From positions 1,240,001-1,304,000 of the forward strand of contig NC_061467.1 of the NCBI RefSeq assembly GCF_022581195.2: a DNA stretch of 64,000 bases, given 5' to 3'. Each line of letters starts with the position of its first letter. Position 1 is the first letter of the stretch. The position numbers and the translations under genes are program-made. The notes under the pieces were generated by a model that was not told the DNA's origin, made no database searches, and was given only the letters and a program-made list of their open reading frames with translations. This document shows positions 50,601 through 57,988 of the stretch, piece after piece. This DNA is from Helicoverpa zea. Taxonomy: Eukaryota > Arthropoda > Insecta > Lepidoptera > Noctuidae.

Positions 50601-53600
50601 CCCAAGCACGAGGTAGTTTACATATTCAATTGTCGAGTTCCCTCGACCTTCGCTGGTCTCCATCATCAGGTCAGCTTCAAACCTTCACTGTTGCAAAGGT
50701 CTCGTCAATACGAACAAAATAAGCCCAAACACGAGGTAGATTTTTACACATTCATTGTTCAAGTTCCCTCGACCTTCTCTGGTCTTCATCATCAGGTCAG
50801 CTCCAAGCCTTCACCATTGCATAGTGTTATCAGACATGCGCCTTAGTGTCAAGTTTTTACCCTACGTATGCCTACGATTTTCGAAAGTTGCCCTCGATTT
50901 CTCAGGGTTTCCATCATCAGATCCTGACCTGGTGACTATGGGACCACCTGGGAGGTAAACCCTATCAAACAAAAAAAAAATTTTGCAAATCGGTCGAGGC
51001 GTCTCTGAGTAATCGGTGAACATACATAAAAAATAAAAAAAAAAAAAAAAAAAAAAAAAGATCCCGACGAATTGAGAACCTCCTCCTTTTTGGGAAGTCG
51101 GTTAAAAACAAAGTGCACCAATATTCTCTAAGTACTGGCTAAATCCCGTTTTTATCAACAGCATAATTACGACATCTGGGCTGCTGGAGGTGCCGAACCT
51201 GAGCCACGTGCACGACAACAAGAAGGATAACAGCTCCCTCGCGTATCTACAAGCCATGTGAGTACCGCTTACATACTTATTTTCTAGAAATTCTTCACCC
51301 TCATCTACTTTTGGCAACCTTGTCGTGCCGGAACCTGAAATTGCAGGGAAAGAAAAAAATAAAGGAGTCCCGTAGTTGTAAATTACCCCTTTGGACTGAG
51401 CCTTTTGATCAAAATACATAGGTATTAGTGGTGGGTAAAAAAATTGACGACTTTAACTGTCAGATTTAACACTCCGTCTGTTTTCTCGATGGGCTTAACG
51501 GCTACAAAATAAACTTAATCACATTCCATCTTCAGGAATACAACTAACTGGTTCAAAAGGGAAATGGAGTGCAAGAGAGACCCCTGTCCTACAAGATATT
51601 TTTTTTATGTTGTTTTCATTTATTATTTTTGCAGAGATCTGGAAGGCAACCACATAAGGCGCCTGTCGCCGCACGCACTGCGCGTGCGCGCCGATCAAGT
51701 GTAAGTCCCTAGGTACATACACATGTGCTATTTTATTTGGTTTTATCATTTTACATACCTCATTTGCTTTTCATAAGTCGTACATAGTTTTGAAAGCTTT
51801 GATTTGAAGTTGCAGTAAGAGTCAGTTTTCAAACAACGGTTTACCTGCTACGAATTCACGTTCACGTTCGAGTTTCATAGTAGTAGGCAGTTTTTAAGAA
51901 GAAACGATCGTTTATGTTGTCGGTGAACTTGGGTCTAATTAAAAAATTAACATAATTTTGAATGAAAAATTACTTACCTACCATTATATGCAGACAAAAG
52001 TTTAAGTTCTAAAGTATAATTTCCAATAAAGATTATAACGCATTCCATCCTGACAATAACACTTAATAGCGACTATCTAGTCTAGACAAACCGCTTTCAA
52101 ACATTTAAAATTTCAATATTTTCCCATAGAGTACTTACATATAGACCAGCATATCTTGGCAAATAGCCGCTTATCCTGCAGTATCTTTAATCTAGCTTTA
52201 ATTAGTTTACTCTGGCAATTGCGGCCATAAGTGAAAATTATTATCTTTATTGTAGCAGTTACTATGCTAGTACGTAAAGGTCAACAGTATAAACTTTATA
52301 AGTACATGTTTTCATGTAGGTATTTGGAACGTATGCTAATATTTTCTGTTTGTTTTAGCATAATAAGTAATTGTTTTTCTTTTCACAATTTAGGTACCTG
52401 GGGCCCGATTCTCCTAAGTTAATAATGTCAAAATCGAATAGAAATCGAATCGCAATAGCAGTTTTAACCATATCGGGCATTCTGCTACTAATATAAGACC
52501 AATCGTATTCCAACGACATTCGATTGGTTTGCGATTGGTCTGCTATTTTGGTGATTTTGGTCTATACGGTAGTTTGCTCTACAATCATATGGCAATAGTC
52601 AATAGTTAATCATTTGCAGACAAAAATGATTCATTATTGAATGACAGAAAAGGATAAAAACGTTTATTTCAATGTAAAATTGCAGAATGCCACATACGTT
52701 TCAATCGTAATCGAGTCGGGATTGGATCGCAGTCGAACGTGAATCGTACGTTGCTTAAGTAAAATTAGGAGAATCGGGCCCCTGAAACTCTTGAAGCTTA
52801 GGGTAATTTTGTAGTCTATCACATTCTGCTGAGACTAAACATAGGTTTCCCAAGAATATGGTCAAATTACATTATCATGTTTACATACACGTGCAATAGG
52901 TAACAATAGTACCTACTACCGTTTCTTCAGGTCCCTGAACTACAACCTACTAGAAGAAGTGCCAGCTTTCGCGTTCAAAAATGCACAGATTTCTAAACTG
53001 TAAGTGGTTCTTGTAACAAAACATTTGAATAGGTAATGATTTATTAATACATTTAATTTACGATGTTCGTGTCTATTTCAGGAGTTTCAGGGGAAATACG
53101 AAGCTGAAACACATAGATGATAATGCCTTTGCATCAAACCTTCTCCTCCGACAACTGTAAGTAAACATTATTCTATAGCCGAGACTGCCTATCAGGTACT
53201 TAAGTTAAGCGAGGATATAGAAGCGGATAAATGTACTTAAACCATTGTGCACTGCTTAAAATCTGAATCGCTTCGTGGACTTATGATTCTTATGAAGATT
53301 TGATCGATTTCGAAGGCAATGTATTTCATTTATTTGGTTTCAGAGATTTAAGCAATACCGCCATTACCTCTCTACCGACAGCCGGCCTACAGAACTTGGA
53401 AACACTCAGGATAGAAAAGACACCCTCACTGAAGTACATCCCATCGATTTACGAGTTTCAGGTGAGAAAACTATACTTCATCATTGGCCACGGAGCATCT
53501 TGGTCAGATGATTGTGGCAGTGCTTGTCTATGCGGTTATAAGTGCCGTAAGCACTTTCTTTTAGCAAACTACTTACTTTCTACCTAAATGCGTGTAGTTG

Positions 53601-56600
53601 GCGGACCACATGATAACATGTAGAAGGAATTTTATCAAACTTTTTAGATATCGATAATTATTTCCGTAGGTGAATTGGATTCATAGTATGGTCACAAATT
53701 ACTATATGTATAGGCATACCTACATAGTTACTACGTAAACAATCTATATACCTATTCATATAAACATATATGTGAAAGGCAGGTATATCCTCGACTGCCT
53801 ACATCTCTTTTTATGCTAACTTTTATCCCATAGCGACTGTGCTGGAAGAGATTTCTTATTAAAGAGGTACACAGTGTCTTTGTACTTGATTGTTATATTT
53901 TATCTGTTTATTCAGCTGCTTTCATTAACTATTAAATATCTTCTGTAGAGTCTCCAGCGAGCGTACCTGACGCACCACTTCCACTGCTGCGCGTTTCGCT
54001 TCCCCGAGCGACACAACCCCACGCGCCACAAGTTGTATGAAACACAGATAGCTCTCATGCAAGCGGTGAGAGCAAACTTCTATCCACATTATATTTGGGA
54101 ATAGCCACAACAAATTAGTATTTACGTAATTGACTACGGAGTTTAGATGGACATTATGAATGCTCGATTTAATTAACCATGAAATATCAAGAACTCATTA
54201 TTTGTCAAATTTCTGAAATCTTGGCAAAAAATAATGACGGTCTTAACATTTCGACCAGCCTGTACTTAAATGTCCATTGTTTTGTGAACAGAAATGCGCA
54301 AACAGCGGTGGACAGCAGAAGATTTCGGCCTCTCGAAAGCGGAGATCGCTGGAAGCAATCAAGATGCTCATCTCTCAGAGCAACGATAATAACACCACCA
54401 AGTAAGACAGACATTAAAATCTTATGTGAAATACCTAATGCCTGCAAAACCCATTTTAAAAAAACCGGCCAAGTGCGAGTCGGACTCGTGCACGAAGGGT
54501 TCCGTAAATTACAGTTAAATCAACCTATCTCAAAAACTATAAGAGATACTTTGATCAAACCAAAAATCGTTGAAAGAGTTAATTAGCATACATCACCTCT
54601 ATTTTTTTTAGAATTTTATACCCCGTAGTTATAAAAATAGAGGGGGGGGGACATACTTTTTACGACTTTGAGAGCTGATATCTCAAAAACCGTTCACTTT
54701 AAGAAAAATGTTTTTTAGAAAACTTTATATCATTTTAAAAGACCTTTCCATTGATACCCCACACGGGTATGTACATCGAAAAAAAAAATTTCATCCCTCA
54801 GTTACATGTATGGGGGGCCCCACCCCCAATTCTTTTTTTTACTATTTAGTGTCATATTTTTGTAGCGGTTCATACAACACATATTCCCATCAAATTTCAT
54901 CACTGTAGTACTTATAGTTTCCGAGTAAATCGGCTGTGACAGACGGACAGACGGACAGACGGACAGACGGACATGACGAAACTATAAGGGTTCCGTTTTT
55001 GCCATTTTGGCTACGGAACCCTAAAAATGATCTTCCATAAAGGCCCCAGTACACGTTGGCCTGTGTTGGGCCAAGCTGTGCAATGCACAAATGTAGGCCA
55101 CGATCAAATGGTGTTTACACATTGGCGCATGGCTCATTGCTGCCTGGCAAGCCACTTGCGATGGACGTCGAAGTAATTAAGGCTTCGGCTATTTATTTGT
55201 ACACTACTATACATATTTTTATTATACTACACTACTATATATATTTACTGTGGGTAGGTTTGACCTTCTCGACTTTATGTCGGTTTTAATAGGTATCCCG
55301 TTCCGCAGCCCGCGGAAAAAAAGATACCTATGTCCCCCCTAGTCTTTTTATTTCGATTTTATAAAAGTATTTTGTATGTATTATTTATTATATAATGTGT
55401 ATGTATTATGTAGTTGATGTGTTTGTTTGCGTTGTTCTTATCCTTCTTCTTCCTCTTCTAGGTTGTGATGATGACGAATGTTCGGTGTTATAGTTCGGCC
55501 ATTCAGAGAATGCGTTCCTGACACGTCGCGATTGAACTGACGACGTAACTACATTCATTGATTATTGATATAATAATGTTGTTTTAATGCTCCTCAATTG
55601 TTAAAACGGTAAACAACCAGCAAAAATATTTTTATCGTAACTGCAACGCCATTGCAAAGTTACGTCGTCAGTTCAATCGCGACGTGTCAGGAACGCATTC
55701 TCTGAATGGCCGAACTATAGATGATTGCTGTGTATTCTGTTCCTGGATGGCTGGTCCCGCTTGCGTGCTTGGTGATGGATGCGTGTTTTGTGTGTCTGGT
55801 GTTTGTGTGACAGTGTGTGAGTGTTGTTCTTCTACTGTTATACTACACTGCTATATTTACTACTATATTTTAAGTTTAAGTTTTTTTTTTTTTTTTTTTT
55901 TTTTTCTACTATATTTATTTTTACACGCAACACAAAAGTGTACAATCCTCAGCGGTCGGTGATGAACTAAACATTGGCCGAATGTGTAAACACCACACGC
56001 CAAGCTGGGCCAAGATTCCTTTGATGTGTGCCCAAAAAACCGACAACTCGCCGAATGCGCGCCAACCTTGACAAATGTCCGCCAACCTGCACCAATACCC
56101 CGTTTACACATTGGTGATGGCGTGTATTGGCCGCACTTGGGCCAACGTGTACTGGGGCCTTATCCCTTTCTAATTTTGATGCTACAGTATTTCTTCTCCA
56201 TGTCATCTAATGTGACGCTAATTTTCAGAGACTCCTTAGAAGATGACGTATCAACAGCCACGACGAGTGAGGAGTATGACGCTAGATTGATGGAGGAGTA
56301 CTTCTCCGACTCCGGCAGCTGGGAGGATGAAGACGATCAGGGGGAGTTCCATGAGCCTGTGAATAATACGCTCGGGTCAGGCCTAGGAGTGGCTATATCG
56401 GCGGAGTGCGGAAACTTCAGTATTAGGTGGGCAAAATTAGATACGTGGATGTCCTTAGTATCAGTCTTTATGTGAACTACTTACTCAGAATTACTTTTTT
56501 TTTCAGTCCACGTAAAGTTGAGTGCACACCAATACCAGACGCGTTGAACCCGTGCGAAGACGTGATGGGTTGGTCCTGGCTCCGCGCGAGCGTCTGGTTC

Positions 56601-57608
56601 GTCATCGCAGCAGCGGTAGTAGGCAACGTTGCCGTTCTTCTCGTCCTACTCACCAACCACACAGAAATAACCGTCCCAAGGTTCCTCATGTGCCATCTCG
56701 CCTTCTCCGACCTATGTACTGGATTGTACCTCTTTATGCTGGCAGTGGTAGACCTCAGGTCTTACGGAGAATTCTTCAACTATGCCTACGACTGGCAGTA
56801 CGGCGTCGGCTGCAAGATCGCTGGCTTCCTATCAGTCTTTTCTGGACAACTATCAGTAATCACCCTAACTATAGTGACGTTAGAGCGCTGGTTCGCGATA
56901 ACGTACGCAATTTACTTAGAAAGGAGAATCTCTCTAGCAGCTGCGGCCAAGATAATGATGGGCGGTTGGCTGTACTCCTTCCTGATGGCTGGCTTGCCGC
57001 TGGTCGGCGTGTCAGACTACTCATCTACCTCGATATGTTTGCCGGTTGAAAGTAAAGACATAGGAGATGCGGTGTACCAAGGGGGGATATTCATGGTGAG
57101 CGCACTAGCGTGGGTCACTATAGTCGTGTGCTACGTGCAGATATACAGATCTTTAGGAGGAGGTGAGAGCTATGGAGGGAGGGGGGCAGCAGCGGCTGCT
57201 GAAAGACGGATAGCGAACAAAATGGCACTTCTCATAGGAACAGATCTACTGTGCTGGGCTCCTGTCGCATTCTTTGGTATCACAGCTTTAGCCGGAGTAC
57301 CATTAGTGGACGTCAGTCATGGAAAAGTGCTTCTAGTATTCTTCTACCCTTTAAACGCTTGTGCTAACCCGTTCTTATACGCGATATTGACGAAACAGTA
57401 CCGTCGGGACTTGATCACGTTGATAGCGCGGACGGGCCACTGCACGTGGTTGGTCGAGAAGTACAAGTTGGCGGCCACCCCGCCCCCCACCGCGCACACC
57501 AACCCGTCGGCGCCCGCGCAGCTGATGCCGCTAGTGGACTCGGTCACGTATCAGAGGAGTCAGTCACAGTATTCACAGTATAAAGACAGTAGTGAAGTGC
57601 CGCTTTAA
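23573..57608 (+). CDS. Lgr1: LGR1, glycoprotein-hormone-type leucine-rich repeat GPCR
   Basis: This is a plasma-membrane receptor of the type A LGR class (related to vertebrate FSH/LH/TSH receptors); insect members are regarded as receptors for the GPA2/GPB5 hormone (thyrostimulin) acting through cAMP. Exons: 23573-23636, 48462-48591, 49006-49080, 49943-50011, 51162-51257, 51635-51700, 52931-52999, 53082-53156, 53344-53461, 53949-54065, 54292-54401, 56229-56426 and 56507-57608. They sum to 2289 nt: 762 codons plus TAA. Seven to eight leucine-rich repeats (about residues 30-254) are mostly carried one per phase-2 exon, as in the vertebrate receptors. A hinge with the HCCAF signature follows (residues 266-270), then an acidic linker. 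An intronless exon encodes the seven-helix domain with ERW in place of DRY, PRFLMCHLAFSDLC, and NPFLY. The first exon is less certain than the others. A tight cysteine cluster before the first LRR was not found, so a short 5' exon may be missing. Confidence 0.93.
24955..25130 (+). repeat. lepidopteran interspersed repeat with GTATGTTT microsatellite
   Basis: It runs from TTTTTATTAGCTTCACCTGT through four GTATGTTT-like units to AACCGACTTCTTTGGGCGCG and GATGACAATACACTAATTTG. The layout is a repeat I associate with moth genomes. It is directly followed by another repeat. Confidence 0.55.
25131..25925 (+). repeat. 'CCGACTTCCCAAAAAGGAGG' element with 123-bp tandem core
   Basis: It begins AACCGACTTCCCAAAAAGGA and ends in a hairpin containing GCATCGGCCTAGAAGTCGGT and its inverse. 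The core has three close copies of a 123-bp unit starting at 25367, 25490 and 25613 (each with GAGCTGACCTGATGATGGAG), plus a decayed copy before them. A second element of this family lies inverted at 50,293-51,110. Confidence 0.75.
26230..26528. repeat. inverted repeat, about 112-bp arms
   Basis: The arms 26230-26343 and 26419-26528 are near-perfect reverse complements around a 75-bp loop. The inner ends read GCGTGGGGTGC and GCACCCCACGC. It is very AT-rich with no ORF. Confidence 0.85.
26529..27187. other. LGR1 intron 1, possible LINE tail
   Basis: Near 27,121-27,145 the text GAATAAAGAGCTTTGACTTT resembles a LINE 3' tail. Nothing else was recognised; a 113-codon frame on the minus strand (26,702-27,043) has no known product. 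Confidence 0.35.
27414..27704 (+). pseudogene. LINE reverse-transcriptase C-terminal fragment inside the hAT element
   Basis: The + strand reads RDVVDKMQEKRLRWFGHVKR and, in another frame, RWKKKIRKADSVTRRDKR-like text, as at the C-terminus of many insect LINE polyproteins (LRWFGHV ... W-x-x-RIR-x-AD). Frameshifts and stops show it is dead. Confidence 0.65.
27718..28208 (-). mobile_element. R1-like LINE, 5'-truncated, antisense
   Basis: It is closely related to the elements at 44,020 and 61,393. The minus strand encodes the RT C-terminus (TAWEGYRRVVVEPIG, VRSEREWEAVASFCEAVMLD). GTGAAGTAAAAGC flanks it exactly (27705-27717 and 28209-28221), a 13-bp target duplication. Its 3' end differs from that of the other two copies, suggesting a different subfamily. 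Confidence 0.8.
28658..30038. other. LGR1 intron 1, no gene recognised
   Basis: 28,740-29,200 is less AT-rich than its surroundings, with CpG-containing text, but no coding frame is convincing. Near 29,390-29,480 a CAGCTCTTGTCGGTGCAGCT-type stretch may be an old SINE fragment. Confidence 0.35.
30050..30322 (+). mobile_element. tRNA-derived SINE, near full length
   Basis: The head has box A-like GTGGCCTAGTGGGTAAAG and a box B (GGTTCGATTCC, near 30,110). The body ends with GGAAAACATCTTGAGGAAAC, AACCCGCATTGAGC and GAGGAGGCCTGTG. The 11-bp duplication ATAGATTCTTT lies at 30039-30049 and 30323-30333. It is not a functional tRNA gene. Confidence 0.8.
31014..31373 (+). mobile_element. SINE, truncated within the tRNA head
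   Basis: It starts at CTCTCAAGTATG, inside the tRNA-like head, keeps box B (GGGTTCGATCCC) and shares CAGGTCAGGCAAGTACCAAT with the SINE at 30,050. It ends with GGCTCGGAGGATGATGATGA. The perfect 18-bp duplication ATGATCTGGCACTGGTAT lies at 30996-31013 and 31374-31391. Confidence 0.9.
32008..32083 (-). repeat. RTE-like LINE 3' fragment, antisense
   Basis: The minus strand reads CGCGATTTCACCCGCGTCCC, then GAACTTACTGCCC and GGGATAAAATATAG, parallel to the fragment at 20,424. Confidence 0.55.
32753..33411. repeat. large inverted repeat, about 190-bp arms
   Basis: The left arm 32753-32942 and right arm 33225-33411 are near-exact reverse complements, separated by about 280 bp of unique sequence. 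The outer ends read ATCCCACCAAAAACATTAAA and its inverse. Each arm carries the same short frame MRSQNFLRWRNCVEDWLFF, whose source is unknown. Confidence 0.85.
33765..33958 (+). mobile_element. RTE-like LINE 3' end
   Basis: It runs CTAGCTTCCGCCAGCGGCTT, then ACCAAATTTCAATCAAATCG, GTCCAGCCGTTTTTGCGTGA and a TTTATAATATAAGTAGGAT end, the usual 3' end of insect RTE LINEs. Confidence 0.7.
34225..34990. mobile_element. TIR element, non-coding
   Basis: About 60 bp at 34,250-34,309 (AAAACCCAGGCCCGGCGCAA and on) is inverted with few mismatches at 34,910-34,970 (TTGCGCCGGGCTTGGGTTTT). Weaker similarity extends outward on both sides. No transposase was recognised inside. Exact ends are uncertain. Confidence 0.6.
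35131..37029 (+). CDS. LINE reverse transcriptase, partial, uninterrupted frame
   Basis: It copies element RNA into DNA at the target. The frame begins mid-protein after a stop at 35128-35130; no host ATG applies. Motifs seen: RPIALVPIFSKIFEKAIN, GFRKNKSIDMA, the first catalytic Asp in LYMDMSKAFDRVDH (near 35,930), YGVPQGSVLGP (near 36,115-36,147) and the FADD box (36,208-36,219). The thumb region and a C-terminal domain ending AMAPKIYNKLPKSIR follow. No stop or frameshift is seen across about 630 codons, so the insertion is fairly young. Confidence 0.88.
   Translation, partial: YSYSNTPTKENKANFKNLSNRLKKVIDLTQRAHNCRFINSAQNLCKATWKVINCRKNKNNTPNEPILKIKFNEKVLTNPHEIAQAFNNYFVDQVKSTNSTNIKNTCNNNRNESMFMAPTIPLDIYRIIMSLKNTASTGYDDITTKIIKHVCIIIAPLLSHLINLSIEHGTFPEELKITIIKPLFKKDDRENMTCYRPIALVPIFSKIFEKAINNQLTAYFENNNLFVDNQKGFRKNKSIDMAIYDFLHTVSSRVDKRLPAIALYMDMSKAFDRVDHKILINKLNSYGIRGNVLNLIASYLRNRQQITYISRICKNNEITYKSNQRTVTYGVPQGSVLGPTLFIIYINDFPMSSKYPMTMFADDSTLLFNSDDLHSLEADINSNIDSAVNWLINNNLVINLEKTVLMKFQQRLNNKLNLNIKYNDKIINETNVTKFLGLNIENTLKWNIHIDKVCNKLNQYSYALHMLNKTANRKTVLMAYHGLVALTLRYGIMFWGNATGKEMVFKCQKRCIRAICNLKSTDSCYMHFKNLKILTMPSLYIYETSMFVKNNLNKFDQVTSQRRCDQLHVIRSKTTFYKNSIFAMAPKIYNKLPKSIRTEQNISIFKRRLSTFLIDKAYYSVEIFLNDKIETL
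35131..37175 (+). mobile_element. 5'-truncated non-LTR retrotransposon (LINE) with RT
   Basis: The frame is open from 35131 to the stop at 37029. It lacks the apurinic endonuclease domain, so the copy is 5'-truncated. The 3' tail has AATAAA (37141-37146) and five TTGAA units (37151-37175). It lies in sense orientation within LGR1 intron 1. The clade is probably Jockey/CR1-like, judged only by RT style. Confidence 0.85.
37176..43380. other. LGR1 intron 1, AT-rich, little recognised
   Basis: No gene or repeat family that I can name. It has a GATT microsatellite near 38,240-38,262. Small ORFs (for example 41,261-41,599) have no recognisable product. Confidence 0.4.
43387..43432. repeat. hairpin within a likely MITE
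   Basis: TCACTACTTAA and its inverse meet around GAC, with outer AACATTT/AAATGTT. The surrounding 43,275-43,440 shows repeated TTACTTATAAACG and looks like a decayed MITE. Confidence 0.5.
44020..44212 (-). mobile_element. R1-like LINE 3' end, antisense, 193 bp
   Basis: It begins (plus strand) with a poly-T, which is the poly(A) tail of the antisense copy, and shares TGTGGGTTAGCAGCGGTGAG and CCGCAGCCCCGGCAGGCCTT with 61,393-62,026. The perfect 15-bp duplication GATTAGTAGGTAACT lies at 44005-44019 and 44213-44227. Confidence 0.9.
44228..48050. other. LGR1 intron 1, no gene recognised
   Basis: AT-rich sequence without a recognised exon. If a cysteine-cap exon of LGR1 exists it may be here or elsewhere in intron 1; I could not find an AG-flanked C-x-C segment in a suitable phase. 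Confidence 0.4.
48051..48191 (-). mobile_element. SINE 3' fragment, antisense
   Basis: The reverse complement of the SINE 3' end: CCTCCGAGCCTTTTCCCAAT, GGGTCGGCTTCCAGTC and CAACCCGATACCCCTTGG. It is 270 bp upstream of LGR1 exon 2. Confidence 0.8.
48462..48591 (+). CDS. Lgr1: LGR1 exon 2 (N-terminal cap / first LRR)
   Basis: The acceptor TTGTTACAG is followed by an open frame with EAACHVMSESVSVVLHQTNI and then TRLTAKAIHAAGYHLHRVEH. It looks like the end of the N-terminal cap and the first LRR. It ends in phase 2 at GTAAGT. Confidence 0.8.
49006..49080 (+). CDS. Lgr1: LGR1 exon 3 (LRR)
   Basis: It is 75 nt, phase 2 to phase 2. It encodes SIMDAPKLDHIAVEDLTKMP and NLKSL, a single leucine-rich repeat of the LGR type. 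The acceptor is TTTCAG and the donor GTGAGT. Confidence 0.9.
49943..50011 (+). CDS. Lgr1: LGR1 exon 4 (LRR)
   Basis: It is 69 nt, phase 2 to phase 2. It encodes FITQAPRLHRVAPLPPLPEL and RTL, an LRR rich in proline and GC. The donor is GTACGT. Confidence 0.88.
50293..51110 (-). repeat. inverted copy of the 'CCGACTTCCCAAAAAGGAGG' element
   Basis: A near-perfect hairpin (50293-50510, arms of about 100 bp meeting near 50,405) contains GCATCGGCCTAGAAGTCGGT. Then come two reversed copies of the 123-bp unit (50,590-50,815) and the end CCTCCTCCTTTTTGGGAAGT. It fills most of LGR1 intron 4. The unit identity with 25,367-25,725 shows the same family. Confidence 0.75.
51162..51257 (+). CDS. Lgr1: LGR1 exon 5 (LRR)
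   Basis: It is 96 nt, phase 2 to phase 2. It encodes IITTSGLLEVPNLSHVHDNK and KDNSSLAYLQAI. NSS is a potential N-glycosylation site. The repeat is longer than its neighbours. Confidence 0.88.
51635..51700 (+). CDS. Lgr1: LGR1 exon 6 (LRR)
   Basis: It is 66 nt. It encodes DLEGNHIRRLSPHALRVRAD and QV, a typical LxxNxIxxLxxxAL repeat. The acceptor is TTTGCAG and the donor GTAAGT. Confidence 0.92.
52401..52781. mobile_element. MITE with GGGCCCGATTCTCCTAA termini
   Basis: The 381-bp element is bounded by GGGCCCGATTCTCCTAA and its inverse, flanked by CTG (52398-52400 and 52782-52784), a 3-bp duplication. There is no ORF. It is in LGR1 intron 6. Confidence 0.8.
52931..52999 (+). CDS. Lgr1: LGR1 exon 7 (LRR)
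   Basis: It is 69 nt. It encodes SLNYNLLEEVPAFAFKNAQI and SKL, with the conserved Ala-Phe of the repeat. The acceptor is CTTCAG and the donor GTAAGT. Confidence 0.92.
53082..53156 (+). CDS. Lgr1: LGR1 exon 8 (LRR)
   Basis: It is 75 nt. It encodes SFRGNTKLKHIDDNAFASNL and LLRQL, comparable with the vertebrate 'L-N-x-x-L-x-x-I-D-x-x-AF' repeat. The donor is GTAAGT. Confidence 0.93.
53344..53461 (+). CDS. Lgr1: LGR1 exon 9 (last LRRs)
   Basis: It encodes DLSNTAITSLPTAGLQNLET, then LRIEKTPSLKYIPSIYEFQ. It matches the final LRR pair before the hinge in glycoprotein-hormone receptors (DVSQTSV-x-x-LP type). It changes phase from 2 to 0. Confidence 0.95.
53949..54065 (+). CDS. Lgr1: LGR1 exon 10 (hinge, HCCAF)
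   Basis: It is 117 nt, phase 0 to 0. It encodes SLQRAYLTHHFHCCAFRFPE and more. The HCCAF cysteine box is the signature that starts the LGR hinge. The following basic stretch resembles the vertebrate hinge. Confidence 0.95.
54292..54401 (+). CDS. Lgr1: LGR1 exon 11 (hinge)
   Basis: It encodes KCANSGGQQKISASRKRRSL and a tail with two NxT/S sites. RKRR is a possible furin-type site, interesting because the TSH receptor hinge is also cleaved; cleavage here is inference only. It ends in phase 2 at GTAAGA. Confidence 0.85.
54455..55026 (+). repeat. 'CCGGCCAAGTGCGAGTCGGA' repeat with ACGGACAG minisatellite
   Basis: It starts AACCGGCCAAGTGCGAGTCG and ends CGTTTTTGCCATTTTGGCTA then CGGAACCCTAAAAA. 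Near 54,943-54,975 GACGGACA is repeated about four times. It is common in moth genomes from my recollection; its class is unclear. It lies in LGR1 intron 11. Confidence 0.7.
55041..56160. mobile_element. TIR element, non-autonomous, with nested MITE
   Basis: Its ends are AGGCCCCAGTACACGTTGGC and its exact inverse, with subterminal TTTACACATTGG repeats. No clear target duplication or transposase was found. It contains the MITE at 55,491-55,717 and a T-tract (55,881-55,906). It lies 15 bp after the preceding repeat. Confidence 0.8.
55491..55717 (+). mobile_element. 227-bp MITE, copy A
   Basis: About 60-bp terminal inverted repeats begin TAGTTCGGCCATTCAGAGAA. It is flanked by TA (55489-55490 and 55718-55719). 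It is inserted in the TIR element 55,041-56,160, inside LGR1 intron 11. Confidence 0.88.
56229..56426 (+). CDS. Lgr1: LGR1 exon 12 (acidic hinge)
   Basis: It is 198 nt, phase 2 to 2. It encodes a strongly Asp/Glu-rich linker (EEYFSDSGSWEDEDDQGEFH) ending in a cysteine region (AECGNFSI). The position fits the acidic, tyrosine-containing hinge of hormone-binding LGRs. The donor GTGGGC is weak but preserves the frame into exon 13. Confidence 0.88.
56507..57608 (+). CDS. Lgr1: LGR1 exon 13 (seven-transmembrane domain)
   Basis: A single exon of 1102 nt encodes CTPIPDALNPCEDVMGW, all seven membrane helices and a 60-residue cytoplasmic tail. Seen directly are PRFLMCHLAFSDLC (helix 2), TLERWFAITYAI at the helix 3 end (56,883-56,891 is the ERW triplet), FYPLNACANPFLYAI (helix 7) and a Ser/Gln/Tyr-rich tail ending SSEVPL. 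Vertebrate glycoprotein-hormone receptors also carry the whole seven-helix domain in one exon. Confidence 0.98.
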
Positions 57609-57988
57609 GTGTTTAGTTGTAAGTTTAGGTTAAAATGACATTATTATATGGTTATTTATTTTTAATGTGGTATTTTTATTTGAATATCTATCCTGAAAGT
57701 ACCGATAGTAAAAATCTGTCATCTCACAAGTAAGAGGCAGTCATAGCTTTCAAGATTATGTAGATCATCAGAAATACTTATTGGTATTTGGCCTGATTAC
57801 TTAAAAAGATGAGTACTCTCAATCTTACAGGACAATCTTATATGGACGACAATGATGACCTGAAGATGATACTGAATTAAAATTTCAAGTATAAATATTT
57901 AAACAAAAGCAATATTTCAGTGGTATAAAATATCTCTAAAATAATAAAAAAGGTTGGTTAAATATTCTAAATATATTTACATCACAAC
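57609..57988. other. convergent 3' region of LGR1 and ZFAND1
   Basis: It is 380 bp between the two stop codons. A plus-strand AATAAA is at 57943-57948 and a minus-strand AATAAA at 57655-57660. If both are used, the two 3' UTRs overlap by nearly their whole length. Confidence 0.5.

Noticed and set aside
54179..54586. 135-codon plus-strand ORF overlapping LGR1 exon 11
   Set aside because: It runs in a different frame from the LGR1 hinge and continues into an interspersed repeat.
55881..55906. T-tract as the poly(A) tail of an antisense retrocopy
   Set aside because: No flanking duplication or retro-derived sequence could be found next to it.
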